24,538 bases of DNA from DASWVC01 sp036401335 (GTDB lineage Bacteria > Verrucomicrobiota > Verrucomicrobiia > Chthoniobacterales > JAFAMB01), in the NCBI GenBank assembly GCA_036401335.1, contig DASWVC010000244.1:1-24538 (forward strand). Reading direction: 5' to 3'. This document shows positions 15,325 to 23,829 of this stretch, piece by piece. The notes below the pieces were generated by a model. The model did no database searches, was not told where the DNA came from, and saw nothing but the letters and a program-made list of their open reading frames with translations. Position 1 is the first letter of the stretch; every line of letters begins with the position of its first letter. The position numbers and the translations under genes were made by a program.

Positions 15325-15774
15325 ATGCTTAAAAATATACCTTCGGTCATCAGCCCTGACCTCCTCTGGCTTCTCGCTTCCATGGGGCACGGCGACGATC
15401 TGGTCCTCGTCGATCGTAATTTCCCCGCCGTTCAGGTTGCCAAACGGACCTCGACGGGTCGGCTTATTGAACTGCCTGGCCTCAACATCCCGCAGGCCAC
15501 GCGCGCCATTCTCTCCCTCATGCCGCTGGATGACTTCGTCGAGGAACCCGTCGTTCGGATGAGGATTGTGGACGAACCGGATCGGATCCTCGAGATTCAG
15601 AACGAAGTAATCGAGGTCGCCCGTGAGATGGAGGGTCGTGAGGTGAAAATGGGCGCCCTTGAGCGTTTTGCCTTCTATGAGGCCGCCGGCAAGGGCGCCG
15701 CAGTGGTGCGCACCTCCGAATTTCGTCCCTACGGGTGTTTCCTTTTTAAGATGGGAGTCATCTTTGACCGTTGA
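15325..15774 (+). CDS. RbsD/FucU-family sugar mutarotase
   Basis: This 149-aa protein matches the FucU branch along its length. The N-terminus MLKNIPSVISPDLLWLLASM leads into GHGD (21-24), with catalytic His22. VLVDRNFPA contains the conserved Asp30, and a C-terminal block ERFAFYEAAGKGAAVV precedes FRPYGCFLFKMGV. These enzymes interconvert anomers or pyranose/furanose forms of L-fucose, D-ribose and related sugars before phosphorylation. I chose ATG 15325 because family homology begins exactly there, although the frame is open to 15211. It is the last gene of the operon and only 7 bp from the convergent beta-lactamase stop, with no visible terminator between. Confidence 0.93.
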   Translation: MLKNIPSVISPDLLWLLASMGHGDDLVLVDRNFPAVQVAKRTSTGRLIELPGLNIPQATRAILSLMPLDDFVEEPVVRMRIVDEPDRILEIQNEVIEVAREMEGREVKMGALERFAFYEAAGKGAAVVRTSEFRPYGCFLFKMGVIFDR

Positions 15775-15781
15775 GCCCGCC

Positions 15782-16657
15782 TTAAACCGCGGCCAACCTC
15801 CCGACCTCCGACAGGACCGCGTTTCGCTCGTCATCGGATGTGCGGGCGTCGGTATAGTAGGCGGCGACGATAATCGGCGCACGCCCAGGGGGCCAGAGGA
15901 CGGCGATGTCGTTGGTTTCGTTGTTGGGGCCGGTACCCGTCTTGTCCCCGACCCGCCAGCCTTTCGGCACGCCGGCCCGCAACCGCTTGCCTCCGGTTTG
16001 GTTGGCGACAAGCCATGCGCTCAGTTGCTTGCGCGACGCGGTGGAGAGCGCCGTCCCGAGGACGGTCGTGCGTAGCAGTTCGACCATGGCGACCGGGGAG
16101 GTGGTGTCGCGCGGGTCGCCCGGCTTAACCTCGTTCAGCTCCGTTTCGCGACGGTCGAGCCGCGTGACTCGGTCCCCGAGCGATCGCACGTAGGCGGTGA
16201 GCTGCGCCGGCCCGCCAAAGCTGTTGAGGAGCAGGTTTCCCGCGGTGTTATCGCTCAGGGTCATCGCCGCTTCGCAGATTTGGCCCACCGTCAGGCCGGC
16301 GCCGCCGACGTGCTTTTCAGTGGTCGGGGAATAAGGGACCAGGTCATCCCGCGTGTAAACGATGCGGCGGCTGAGGCTTTCCTCGTTCCGGTCGACCCGC
16401 GCCAGGACGAACGCGGCCGCGAGAAACTTGAACGTGCTGCACAGGGCAAAGCGTTCGTCGCCGCGGTGAGCGCTTAGCTTGTTGCTCGCGGCATCGAGAA
16501 CCGCGACCCCAAGTCGGCCGCCATGCCTCCGTTCGAGGCCGGCAACCCCGGCTTGCAACGTTTCGTCCCCTTCATCGGCAGCGGCCCGCAAACCCAACAG
16601 GGCCAGCCCCGCAACCAGCGAGCGGGTCAACAGCTCTCGGCGTGAAATCATGGTCAT
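15782..16657 (-). CDS. bla: Class A serine beta-lactamase
   Basis: From ATG 16657 this is 291 aa, a normal class A length. All active-site motifs are present: S74-T-F-K77 (Ambler 70-73), SDN at 135-137 (130-132), E171-T-E-L-N175 in the omega loop (166-170, with Thr instead of the usual Pro167) and KTG at 239-241 (234-236). Ambler 69 is Cys, but position 238 is Gly, so the 69-238 disulfide of KPC-type carbapenemases is absent. The N-terminus SRRELLTRSLVAGLALLGL is Tat-like, consistent with periplasmic export. GAGGTGAG lies just before 16657; ATG 16651 is an alternative, and an upstream ATG at 16726 would bury the signal. There is no AmpR or BlaI gene beside it. It is probably an intrinsic environmental enzyme. 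Confidence 0.93.
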   Translation of the reverse strand: MTMISRRELLTRSLVAGLALLGLRAAADEGDETLQAGVAGLERRHGGRLGVAVLDAASNKLSAHRGDERFALCSTFKFLAAAFVLARVDRNEESLSRRIVYTRDDLVPYSPTTEKHVGGAGLTVGQICEAAMTLSDNTAGNLLLNSFGGPAQLTAYVRSLGDRVTRLDRRETELNEVKPGDPRDTTSPVAMVELLRTTVLGTALSTASRKQLSAWLVANQTGGKRLRAGVPKGWRVGDKTGTGPNNETNDIAVLWPPGRAPIIVAAYYTDARTSDDERNAVLSEVGRLAAV

Positions 16658-17134
16658 TCTCACCTCAGGATAGGTGCACGAAGCGGACCCTGGCTGTTTT
16701 ATGCCGTTTGTCAAAAGTTCGTCCAAAAGGAGTCAAGCGGCGCGTCGGCTACGTCCGGCAGGGCCGGCGGTCCCTCGCCGGCCACGGGGTGCGGCGGGCC
16801 ATCTTTCCGGGGCGCTCGAAGACAAGCGCCGCTGCCGGAGTCGCGTGCGGACCCGCTACCCGACCGGGGATGCCACCCCAATACCCCGGCGGAGAAGGGA
16901 CTCGCCGCCCTACCGAGCCCTTTTTCCGCCCTCAAGCTGTCCCCATTTCGGAAAGGATTTGTGACGGAATGACGGCAGCCTCACCGGCGTGACCCCGTGA
17001 TTACACCCGTTGGCCGGACCGCAGACCCAACGGCGGCAGCCGTTGGGCCAATCAACCCGCTGGCAAGCGATTGCTTCAAGGCACTTCAGAGTTTAGTTAG
17101 ACACGTCTGACCCCCCTGATCCGCGGAAGAACCT
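16658..17134. repeat. ~475-bp intergenic region with REP-like palindromes
   Basis: No gene is supportable. The region holds a perfect 8-bp-arm hairpin (16762-16783: GGCCGGCG / CGCCGGCC). A related sequence lies on the opposite strand at about 16886-16918, whose complement CGGTAGGGCGGCGAGTCCCT resembles CGGCAGGGCCGGCGGTCCCT at 16756-16775. A separate perfect 9-bp hairpin is at 17026-17047. Opposed copies of a GC-rich palindromic unit are typical of REP/BIME-type repeats. Confidence 0.5.
17026..17047. other. Perfect 9-bp stem-loop upstream of the GH3 gene
   Basis: CCCAACGGC (17026-17034) and GCCGTTGGG (17039-17047) pair perfectly around a GGCA loop, about 90 bp before the GH3 start. No T-run follows on either strand. 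It could be an operator-like palindrome or an RNA structure in the GH3 leader. Confidence 0.5.
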
Positions 17135-19528
17135 ATGGCTACGTATCCGTACAAAGATCCTCAACGATCGATCCCGCAGCGTGTCTCCGATTTGCTGGGA
17201 CGCATGACCTTAGCGGAAAAAATCGGCCAGATGTGTGCTCATTGGCTGATCTTGTCGCCTGACGGCAACCATCGGATCCGTACCGACGCCTTCGCCCAGC
17301 GTGCGACCACGGACGACCTGAAAGCAATGCTCAGGCGGGGAGTGGGACAGATCACCCGCCCGCTTGGCACACATCCGGTTGATCCCAGGGAGGGGGTGCG
17401 GGCGCTTAACACCCTGCAGAAGTTTCTCGTCGAAGAAACCCGCCTGGGCATCCCGGCCCTGGCGCATGAGGAATGCCTGACCGGACTGATGGTCAAAGGG
17501 GCCACGCTGTTCCCCTCCGCGCTGAACTATGGCGCGACCTGGAACCCGGAGCTCATTGAAGCGGTCGGCCGGGAAATTGGCAAGGAGGCCAGACAAATCG
17601 GATGCCATCAGGGATTGGCGCCCGTTTTGGACGTCTCGCGCGATGTTCGGTGGGGACGCACCGAAGAAACCATGGGAGAAGACCCATACCTGGTAGGGGT
17701 ACTGGCCACCCGGTATGTCAAAGGCCTCCAGGGAGAGAGCCGTGACCTGCTGGCCACGCTCAAGCATTATGTGGCGCATTCCTTTAGCGAAGGCGCCCGC
17801 AATCATGCGCCGGTGCACCTTGGTTTCAAGGAGCTCAACGACATCTTTATGCTCCCGTTCGAGATGGCGGTGAAGCAGGCCAACGCTGGCTCTGTCATGC
17901 CAGCCTACCACGACATCGACAATGAACCTTGTCATGCGTCCCACTTCCTTTTAACCGAAGTGCTCCGTAAGCAGTGGGGCTTTGATGGGTTGGTGGTCGC
18001 CGATTATGCCGGCATCAACTTGCTCCATGCCCACCACGGCGTGGCCAGAGATAAAGCGGAAGCCGCCGCCCTGGCGTTCAATGCGGGGCTCGACGTGGAG
18101 CTGCCGGGGTTCGAATGCGCTGAGCACCTGCCGCAGGCCGTCGAACGCAGCCAGATCAGCGAAGAAAAAATCGATGAAATCGTGGCGCGGGTTCTAGCCG
18201 AGAAATTCCGTCTTGGCTTGTTTGAACATCCTTACACCGACGAGGATCAGGTGCATCTGCAATCCGACCAGGCGGTCGGTCTGGCCAGGGAGGTGGCGCT
18301 GCAATCGATCGTTTTATTGGAGAACCGAGGGATTTTGCCTCTGGACGTCTCGGGCAATCCAAAAGTGGCGGTGATTGGCCCGACGGCAGACGATCAATTG
18401 GCGATGTTTAGCGGCTACAGTTTTCCGGTCCACTTGATTATTGCCAATTTGCAGGAAGAGCGCGTTCAGTACGCAAGAACGCCGCTGCAGGTCCTGAGCG
18501 AACGGTTCGGCCGCAACAAGGTACGGTACGCCAAAGGCTGCGAGATCCTCACCGGACGCAACCCGGACGCGCCGGTGTTTCCGGGCGATGTCGATCCGGA
18601 TGCCGCCACCAGCCTGAAGCGTAGGTCGCCCATCAGCCGGGATACCTCACAAATCCCGGATGCGGTCGCCTGTGCGCGCGAGTCGGACATTGCCGTTGTC
18701 TTCGTGGGAGACCTGGCCGGCTTGTTCCAGACGGGGACGGTGAGCGAAGGCTCAGACACGGACAGCTTGCAATTGCCCGGGGTGCAGGAAGAACTCGTCA
18801 GGCAAGTCGTCGCAACCGGCACACCGACCATCATCGTAATGACTTCCGGCCGGCCCTACGTCCTCGGCGGCTTGGAAGAGCAGGCTGCGGCGGTCCTGAT
18901 GGCTTTCCAGCCTGGACAGGAGGGAGCCGAGGCCATTGCCGATCTGCTGACAGGCAAAGCGAACCCGAGTGGTCGCCTGGTGGTATCGGTGCCGAAATCC
19001 GTCGGCGCGGTGCCCTATTACTACAACCATAAGCTCAAGAGCGGCGGCACGCCCATCGCCTATCATTTCGGCAGCAAATACTGCTTCGGCTATGGCCTCG
19101 GCTATAGCCGGTTTGAATACCGCGACCTGAAAATCCCGCAGGATCGCGTCGGTATCGATGGGGGGACCATTAACCTTTCCGTGGAACTGGAGAACCGCGG
19201 TGACCGAGAAGGCTGCGAAGTGGTCCAGGTTTACGTTCGCGACACATTTGCGTCACTGGTTCGTCCCGTGAAGGAGCTGAAGGCCTTCAAGCGGGTGACG
19301 TTGCACCCCAAACAAAAGGCAGTGGTCCGTTTTGGCATTCCGGTCGACCTGCTGAATTTCACTGACAGGAACAACCAACGCGTTGTTGAAGCAGGCGAGT
19401 TTGAGGTCATGGTTGGCGCCTCCAGCAGCGACATCAGACTGAAGGCCAAAGTCGAAGTCGTTGGCCAAGACCGAGTGCTCGGCCGACACTGGCGGATGGA
19501 AAGCCAGGCGGTGCTGGAACCAGCCTGA
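17135..19528 (+). CDS. Glycoside hydrolase family 3 (beta-glucosidase/beta-xylosidase-like)
   Basis: This 797-aa three-domain GH3 has an N-terminal TIM-barrel domain (about 15-365) with KHY (210-212) and the nucleophile region GLVVADYAG, where D290 is the likely nucleophile. The common version reads SDW/SDY, here ADY. An alpha/beta sandwich (about 390-650) carries the likely acid/base E538 in TVSEGSDTDSLQLPG. A C-terminal fibronectin-III-like domain (about 690-770) follows, with REGCEVVQVYV and PVKELKAFKRV. No signal peptide is present, so it should act in the cytoplasm on imported short oligosaccharides or glycosides. It removes terminal beta-linked glucose, xylose or similar residues. A weak GGAAG precedes the ATG. 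It lies downstream of the sugar operon but behind the beta-lactamase and probably has its own promoter. Confidence 0.95.
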   Translation: MATYPYKDPQRSIPQRVSDLLGRMTLAEKIGQMCAHWLILSPDGNHRIRTDAFAQRATTDDLKAMLRRGVGQITRPLGTHPVDPREGVRALNTLQKFLVEETRLGIPALAHEECLTGLMVKGATLFPSALNYGATWNPELIEAVGREIGKEARQIGCHQGLAPVLDVSRDVRWGRTEETMGEDPYLVGVLATRYVKGLQGESRDLLATLKHYVAHSFSEGARNHAPVHLGFKELNDIFMLPFEMAVKQANAGSVMPAYHDIDNEPCHASHFLLTEVLRKQWGFDGLVVADYAGINLLHAHHGVARDKAEAAALAFNAGLDVELPGFECAEHLPQAVERSQISEEKIDEIVARVLAEKFRLGLFEHPYTDEDQVHLQSDQAVGLAREVALQSIVLLENRGILPLDVSGNPKVAVIGPTADDQLAMFSGYSFPVHLIIANLQEERVQYARTPLQVLSERFGRNKVRYAKGCEILTGRNPDAPVFPGDVDPDAATSLKRRSPISRDTSQIPDAVACARESDIAVVFVGDLAGLFQTGTVSEGSDTDSLQLPGVQEELVRQVVATGTPTIIVMTSGRPYVLGGLEEQAAAVLMAFQPGQEGAEAIADLLTGKANPSGRLVVSVPKSVGAVPYYYNHKLKSGGTPIAYHFGSKYCFGYGLGYSRFEYRDLKIPQDRVGIDGGTINLSVELENRGDREGCEVVQVYVRDTFASLVRPVKELKAFKRVTLHPKQKAVVRFGIPVDLLNFTDRNNQRVVEAGEFEVMVGASSSDIRLKAKVEVVGQDRVLGRHWRMESQAVLEPA

Positions 19529-19573
19529 AACGGCTGCCGCGCTGCGAGTCCGGCCTAACCTGCCCTTCGCAAG

Positions 19574-21550
19574 TTATCCAGGGAGGCGGCGCAGCTCCAT
19601 CAGCACTTCCTGCATTTCCGCATTCTGCGGTGCGTCACCGAACAGAATGCTTTTTAGTTTGGCTTGCAGGAGCTTCAGGTCCCGCAAACCCGGATGAAAC
19701 GCTGTCTCAAGGGCCAAGACGGGAGCGTCGCCAAATCCTGTGCAGGAACTGTCGGGACCCGCGCCGGGCAGCATGCGCAGAAGCAAAGCCAGGACCTCGG
19801 CCCAGAGGTTCAAAGGCACCGGCCCGTGACCCTGCTCTGCGCTGGTCCCCTGCGCCCGAACGCCACGTGAACCGAGGGATTGCAACCAGCGCGGCTCCCG
19901 CCCGAGGAGGCGCTCGAGCCGGGCGGGAAGGGGCACCGAAGCGTTGTGATCGGCCGCCACACGCACGGCCAGGCTCAACAATTCATCCACCACCACGGCC
20001 AGGGGCATGTCCGAACCTGCCCATAAGATCTCCGTGCCCAGGATGACGAGCGCGTACAAATCGTAAGGGGAGCTAAGTCCGGGCAGCACTTCGTAGGGTG
20101 AATCGGGCAGGGGAAGACCGGCTGCCTGCTCCAAGGCCGTCCGTTCCGGAGTGCTCAAAGCCTGCGGAACCGTCCGGATTCTCACCAGCCCGGCGGAAAG
20201 CTCCTTTGGCCGATCCGGGTGGCCGTAGAGGGTCACGCAGGTGCCGTGGGGAGCCAGAGTCAGATGCACCAGGTCACCGGGCGTTACGGCCAATGGGTCG
20301 GTCGTTGCCAGGGTCAAATCGACTTGGGTGCGGCCGTGGTCCACGGATGTTAACTCCCGAACCCGCGCCGTGCCGGTAGCCTGGTGGTAAACCGTTGCGC
20401 TGCGTGGCTGGTAAATCGAAGCGGAGAGCAGGGTCGGAGTCACAAAATACGGGTGGTCCGTCTGCCCCAGCGGCACGCGCCAGGCAGCCGCGGGTTCCGC
20501 AAAGTCGACGTGGGCGGCCCAGAACCCGGGGAGACCAGTGGCAGTCTCATTGAGGTGCACTCGGAAACTTGCAGGTGTGAGGTGCAGAAAGGGCCCTTGT
20601 TGCCTGGTGGTCCAGCGCTCGACTTGTTCGATCATCTGGGCAAACAGGTTGAGTTTCAAAAATAACGTTTCCAGCACCCGCGCTTCCCCGCCGGCGCGCG
20701 CCTGCAGGAAAAATGATTCCCCATGAACCACCTCTTCTTCATCCTGAAGCCGAGCGTAGGTTGGCGGCAAACGCGCCAGCACTTCTTCCGGCAGACGTGC
20801 GCTGTCCCAAGCTTTCCCGGAAAGCAGGCCGGCGTATTCGGACAAGGACAAAGGCGCGAGGGGCCGAAGCAGGAGCGGGCCGCCGGCAACGTTGAAAACC
20901 TGCCCGGACTCCAGGCGGTGCACCCCTGCACCAACGGCAGCGTCCTCGAAGCTATACAGGGGTTCGCCGGGGCTGGCGGTGCCGGCCCAGAAGAAGCGGT
21001 GCAGCGAATCCCGGTAGGTTGGTTGACCGGCGGCCTGCAAAAAGGCGTCATCCGTGCAAAGGACCAACTCCCGGCTGGTTGCCGGCTCCTGCAGAGGTTT
21101 GGCGGTGCGGCTTGCAACGTCAACGACCAGCGGCGCAGCCGGGTGGTCTTCCCAGCCGGTGTAGAAGATCCGGTCCGGGTTGAGCTCACGCAGCTGGCGT
21201 GATTGTTCCTGCCAGAGCTCATCCATTGCGTGGTTGGTCGACCGGGAAAGGCCTGGGTGCAGCGCGCCCCTGAGGCGCGCCGGATCTTGCGCCCAAACCT
21301 CCACCCACTGACGCGCGAGGCCTGCCCCATCCCGCAGGCACCCGAGGTAAACCGAGGCTTGCAACGTCTGCCGAAGCAGAATGAAGGGAGGGCGGCCGTT
21401 CCGGTCCTGAATGACCAGCCCAAAGCTGACCGATGCGCCCTCCGCGTCCGGCCGGAGGGGAGCCGTAAGAACCTCAACGGGAAGAGGGCTCGAGCGGGCG
21501 ATGTCCATGCGCGCGATCGTATCACGCAGCCATCCGGTCGTCATCCGCAT
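19574..21550 (-). CDS. Large uncharacterised protein (658 aa), possible pseudokinase-like features
   Basis: I do not recognise a family. The protein is soluble, Leu/Pro/Ala-rich and has no signal peptide. Two stretches recall eukaryotic-type protein kinases without their catalytic residues: FLHLTPASFRVHL (321-333), like a degenerate HRD...KPxN loop, and LSSPYDLYALVILGTEIL (492-509), like the SDIYALGVILYELL helix. A beta-rich insert of about 100 residues lies between them (about 380-470). This reading is tentative. The N-terminal third (NPDRIFYTGWEDHP, CTDDAFLQA) gives no known motif. ATG 21550 is the longest start; ATG 21508 (MDIARSS) is equally plausible. It is convergent with GH3 (45 bp gap) and divergent from the Nudix gene. 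Length and an unbroken frame in GC-rich DNA with sensible codon use make it a real gene. Confidence 0.8.
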   Translation of the reverse strand: MRMTTGWLRDTIARMDIARSSPLPVEVLTAPLRPDAEGASVSFGLVIQDRNGRPPFILLRQTLQASVYLGCLRDGAGLARQWVEVWAQDPARLRGALHPGLSRSTNHAMDELWQEQSRQLRELNPDRIFYTGWEDHPAAPLVVDVASRTAKPLQEPATSRELVLCTDDAFLQAAGQPTYRDSLHRFFWAGTASPGEPLYSFEDAAVGAGVHRLESGQVFNVAGGPLLLRPLAPLSLSEYAGLLSGKAWDSARLPEEVLARLPPTYARLQDEEEVVHGESFFLQARAGGEARVLETLFLKLNLFAQMIEQVERWTTRQQGPFLHLTPASFRVHLNETATGLPGFWAAHVDFAEPAAAWRVPLGQTDHPYFVTPTLLSASIYQPRSATVYHQATGTARVRELTSVDHGRTQVDLTLATTDPLAVTPGDLVHLTLAPHGTCVTLYGHPDRPKELSAGLVRIRTVPQALSTPERTALEQAAGLPLPDSPYEVLPGLSSPYDLYALVILGTEILWAGSDMPLAVVVDELLSLAVRVAADHNASVPLPARLERLLGREPRWLQSLGSRGVRAQGTSAEQGHGPVPLNLWAEVLALLLRMLPGAGPDSSCTGFGDAPVLALETAFHPGLRDLKLLQAKLKSILFGDAPQNAEMQEVLMELRRLPG

Positions 21551-21663
21551 CCCGTTGCACAGGCATCACGTCTTGGGACTCGGTGACAAACACCGGGAGC
21601 TCCGGCCTGACCACGCCCTGGACCCTTTTGCGGACGCGACCGCTCGCCCGTCGAGAATCTACT

Positions 21664-21675
21664 CGCAAATTTGCG
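21664..21675. promoter_or_regulatory. 12-bp perfect palindrome in the divergent spacer (CGCAAATTTGCG)
   Basis: The site lies between the start of the large unknown protein (21550 or 21508) and the Nudix gene (21743). A self-complementary AT-centred dodecamer in a divergent promoter region is a plausible operator. No clear -35/-10 pair was found beside it. Confidence 0.35.
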
Positions 21676-21742
21676 TATGGTCGGTACGATTCGTGGGAGT
21701 GTGTGCACCGAGCCGAAGGGTTGGCGGGATGATTGACCTGAT

Positions 21743-22174
21743 GTGAAAAAACCAGCGCCGAAACGAGCGCCGCGAAAAGAGGTTTCCGTCATGGCCTGGA
21801 TTGAGGATGATCAGGGGGCGGTGCTTTTCGTTCAACAAACGGCGGGGCAACGCTTTTGGACCCTTCCGGGAGGCAAGGTGAAGGCGCGTGAAGCCATGCG
21901 TGATGCCCTTATCCGCGAAGTGCGGGAGGAAACCAGCCTCAAGGTAGAATCCCTGGAAATGTTGCACCTGATGGACCGCCCGGAACGCGGGGCCGTGATG
22001 GTGCTCTACCGCGCGACCGCGCGTGCGAATAAAGCCCCGAAATTGCCGAAAAGCGAGATTGCCGCGATCCGGTACGTGACCAAATTGCCGAAGAAAGTTA
22101 CCCCTTCAGCCGGATTTTTCTGGAAGTTGATGCGGGAAGTGGCCCCGTCTGAAACGCCTTTGGAGGCAGGCTAA
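21743..22174 (+). CDS. Nudix hydrolase (8-oxo-dGTPase/MutT-like)
   Basis: This 143-aa protein has a Nudix box at residues 44-66: G44-x5-E50-x7-R58-E59-V-R-E62-E63-T-S65. The usual Gly before the last hydrophobic residue is Ser, a tolerated change. The Nudix fold would hydrolyse a nucleoside-diphosphate-linked compound with a divalent metal. The first strand EVSVMAWIEDDQGAVLFV starts before the internal ATG at 21791, so the GTG at 21743 is the more likely start. The lysine/proline-rich N-terminus would be a short tail. The ribosome site is poor. It is 47 nt upstream of the FAD oxidoreductase and may be co-transcribed. The substrate cannot be told from sequence. Confidence 0.88.
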   Translation: MKKPAPKRAPRKEVSVMAWIEDDQGAVLFVQQTAGQRFWTLPGGKVKAREAMRDALIREVREETSLKVESLEMLHLMDRPERGAVMVLYRATARANKAPKLPKSEIAAIRYVTKLPKKVTPSAGFFWKLMREVAPSETPLEAG

Positions 22175-22221
22175 GCAGGCACTGAACCGGCCAGGCCGGC
22201 CCGCAAAGGAATGGACAGAAC

Positions 22222-23802
22222 ATGCACGACGTAGTCGTGGTAGGTGCCGGCCACAACGGTTTGATCTGCGCCTGTTACCTGGCGCGGCTCGGGCTCAAGG
22301 TCTGCGTTGTGGAACGGCGGGGAGTGGTCGGGGGGGCAGTTTGTACGGAGGAAATTGTGCCTGGGTACCGGTTTGACGTGGGTTCCTCGGTTCACATCAT
22401 GTTCCGGAGTACGCCGATCATGGAGGAACTCGAGCTTGCGCGTTTCGGGCTTGCCTACGTGGAAATGGATCCCTGGGCTTTCTACCCCATCCCAGGTTCC
22501 GACCGATCCATTAGCTTTTACCGGGACGTTGGCCGGACGTGCGACAGCATTGCCGCGGTGAGCCCGTCGGATGCGTCGGCGTACAAAGAGTTTGTGAAAA
22601 CCTGGGGCGAACTGAACGAAGGGGTGTGGGACGTGTTTCTCAAGCCGCCCTCGTTCGGAGCGATCGTGGGCACGATCGCCAAACGCAACCTGTTCCGGCC
22701 GCAGAGCCGCAAGGTGTGGAGTTCGATGGACATCACCCGAGCCCTGCTGGGAAGCTACGGCCACCTGATTCAGAGTACCTTTACCTCCGAGGAGGTGCGC
22801 GCGGCCCTGACTTGGCTAGCCGCGCAATCAGGGCCGCCCCCGGAAGAACTCGGCACCGGCGACCTTGTCGGCTGGCAGGCAATGATCCATAAACACGGCG
22901 CTTGGCGCGCCAAAGGCGGCTCGGGCGCCTTGACCCAGGCCCTAGCCAGAGCTCTGGAAGCGTCCGGAGGGCAGGTTGTGCTCGATGCCCCGGTGGAGAG
23001 GATCACGAAAAACGGGGAAAGCTGGGAGGTTCAGACGCCTGCAGGTGTTTACCGGGGAAAAGCGGTCGTTGCCGCTTGCCACGTGGTGACGGCACTCCGG
23101 GATCTTCTGGATCCGAAGGTCGCCGGGGAAAAGCTCCGACGCCGCGTCAATACCATTCAGATCGGCAATGGCTTCGGCATGACCGTGCGTCATGCCGTTT
23201 CGGCACTTCCCGCATACCCCGGCCAGCCCCGGAACGCGCAGGGGATCGGTCCGGCCCACTCCGCCATGCAGTTACTTTGCCCCAACCGCGAGTACCTCGG
23301 CGCGGCTTACCGCGACTACGCCGCAGGTAGACCGCCTGAGCATCCGGCGGTGCTCGCCATGACGTTCTCCGCCCTCGATCCCACGCTCGCTCCGCCGGGC
23401 AAGCACGTCCTCTTCGCCTGGGCGCAATACCACCCGTATGAATTGCGCAACGGCGAGCAGTGGGACGCCATCGCCGAACGTGAAGCCGACAAAATCTACG
23501 ATCAGGTTTGCCGGTACGCTCCCAACATGCGCGACGCGCTCCTCGATCGTTTTATCCAGACCCCGCTTGCCATCGAACAGCGGCTGGGGCTGCTGCGGGC
23601 CAACGTTATGCACGTGGAAATGAGCATCAACCAGATGTTCTCTTTCCGGCCGTTGCCTGAGCTGAGCCAGTACCGGACTCCCTTTGACAAGTTTTACCTG
23701 ACCGGAGCGAGCACCCATCCGGGCGGCGGGGTTTTCGGCGCCAGCGGCCGCAACGCGGCGCAAGTTGTCGCAAAAGATTTCGGCCACCGAACCCTGCGAT
23801 AA
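22222..23802 (+). CDS. FAD-dependent oxidoreductase, phytoene-dehydrogenase-like (PYROXD2/CrtI superfamily)
   Basis: This 526-aa flavoprotein has the N-terminal dinucleotide motif VVVGAGHNGLICACYLARLG followed by the ERR acidic end of beta-2. After that comes GGAVCTEEIVPGYRFDVGS, typical of the phytoene-desaturase-like NAD(P)/FAD family. GGSGALTQALARALEASGG lies in the middle. The C-terminal FAD motif YLTGASTHPGGGVFGASGRNAA is at about 495-517. GAGHNGL is characteristic of the PYROXD2-like branch, whose bacterial substrates are mostly unknown, rather than of true carotenoid desaturases. No carotenoid synthase genes are nearby. AAAGGA lies about 12 nt upstream of the ATG. Confidence 0.9.
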   Translation: MHDVVVVGAGHNGLICACYLARLGLKVCVVERRGVVGGAVCTEEIVPGYRFDVGSSVHIMFRSTPIMEELELARFGLAYVEMDPWAFYPIPGSDRSISFYRDVGRTCDSIAAVSPSDASAYKEFVKTWGELNEGVWDVFLKPPSFGAIVGTIAKRNLFRPQSRKVWSSMDITRALLGSYGHLIQSTFTSEEVRAALTWLAAQSGPPPEELGTGDLVGWQAMIHKHGAWRAKGGSGALTQALARALEASGGQVVLDAPVERITKNGESWEVQTPAGVYRGKAVVAACHVVTALRDLLDPKVAGEKLRRRVNTIQIGNGFGMTVRHAVSALPAYPGQPRNAQGIGPAHSAMQLLCPNREYLGAAYRDYAAGRPPEHPAVLAMTFSALDPTLAPPGKHVLFAWAQYHPYELRNGEQWDAIAEREADKIYDQVCRYAPNMRDALLDRFIQTPLAIEQRLGLLRANVMHVEMSINQMFSFRPLPELSQYRTPFDKFYLTGASTHPGGGVFGASGRNAAQVVAKDFGHRTLR

Positions 23803-23829
23803 ACCTTTTTCACCGCAGCGGAAGGAACA

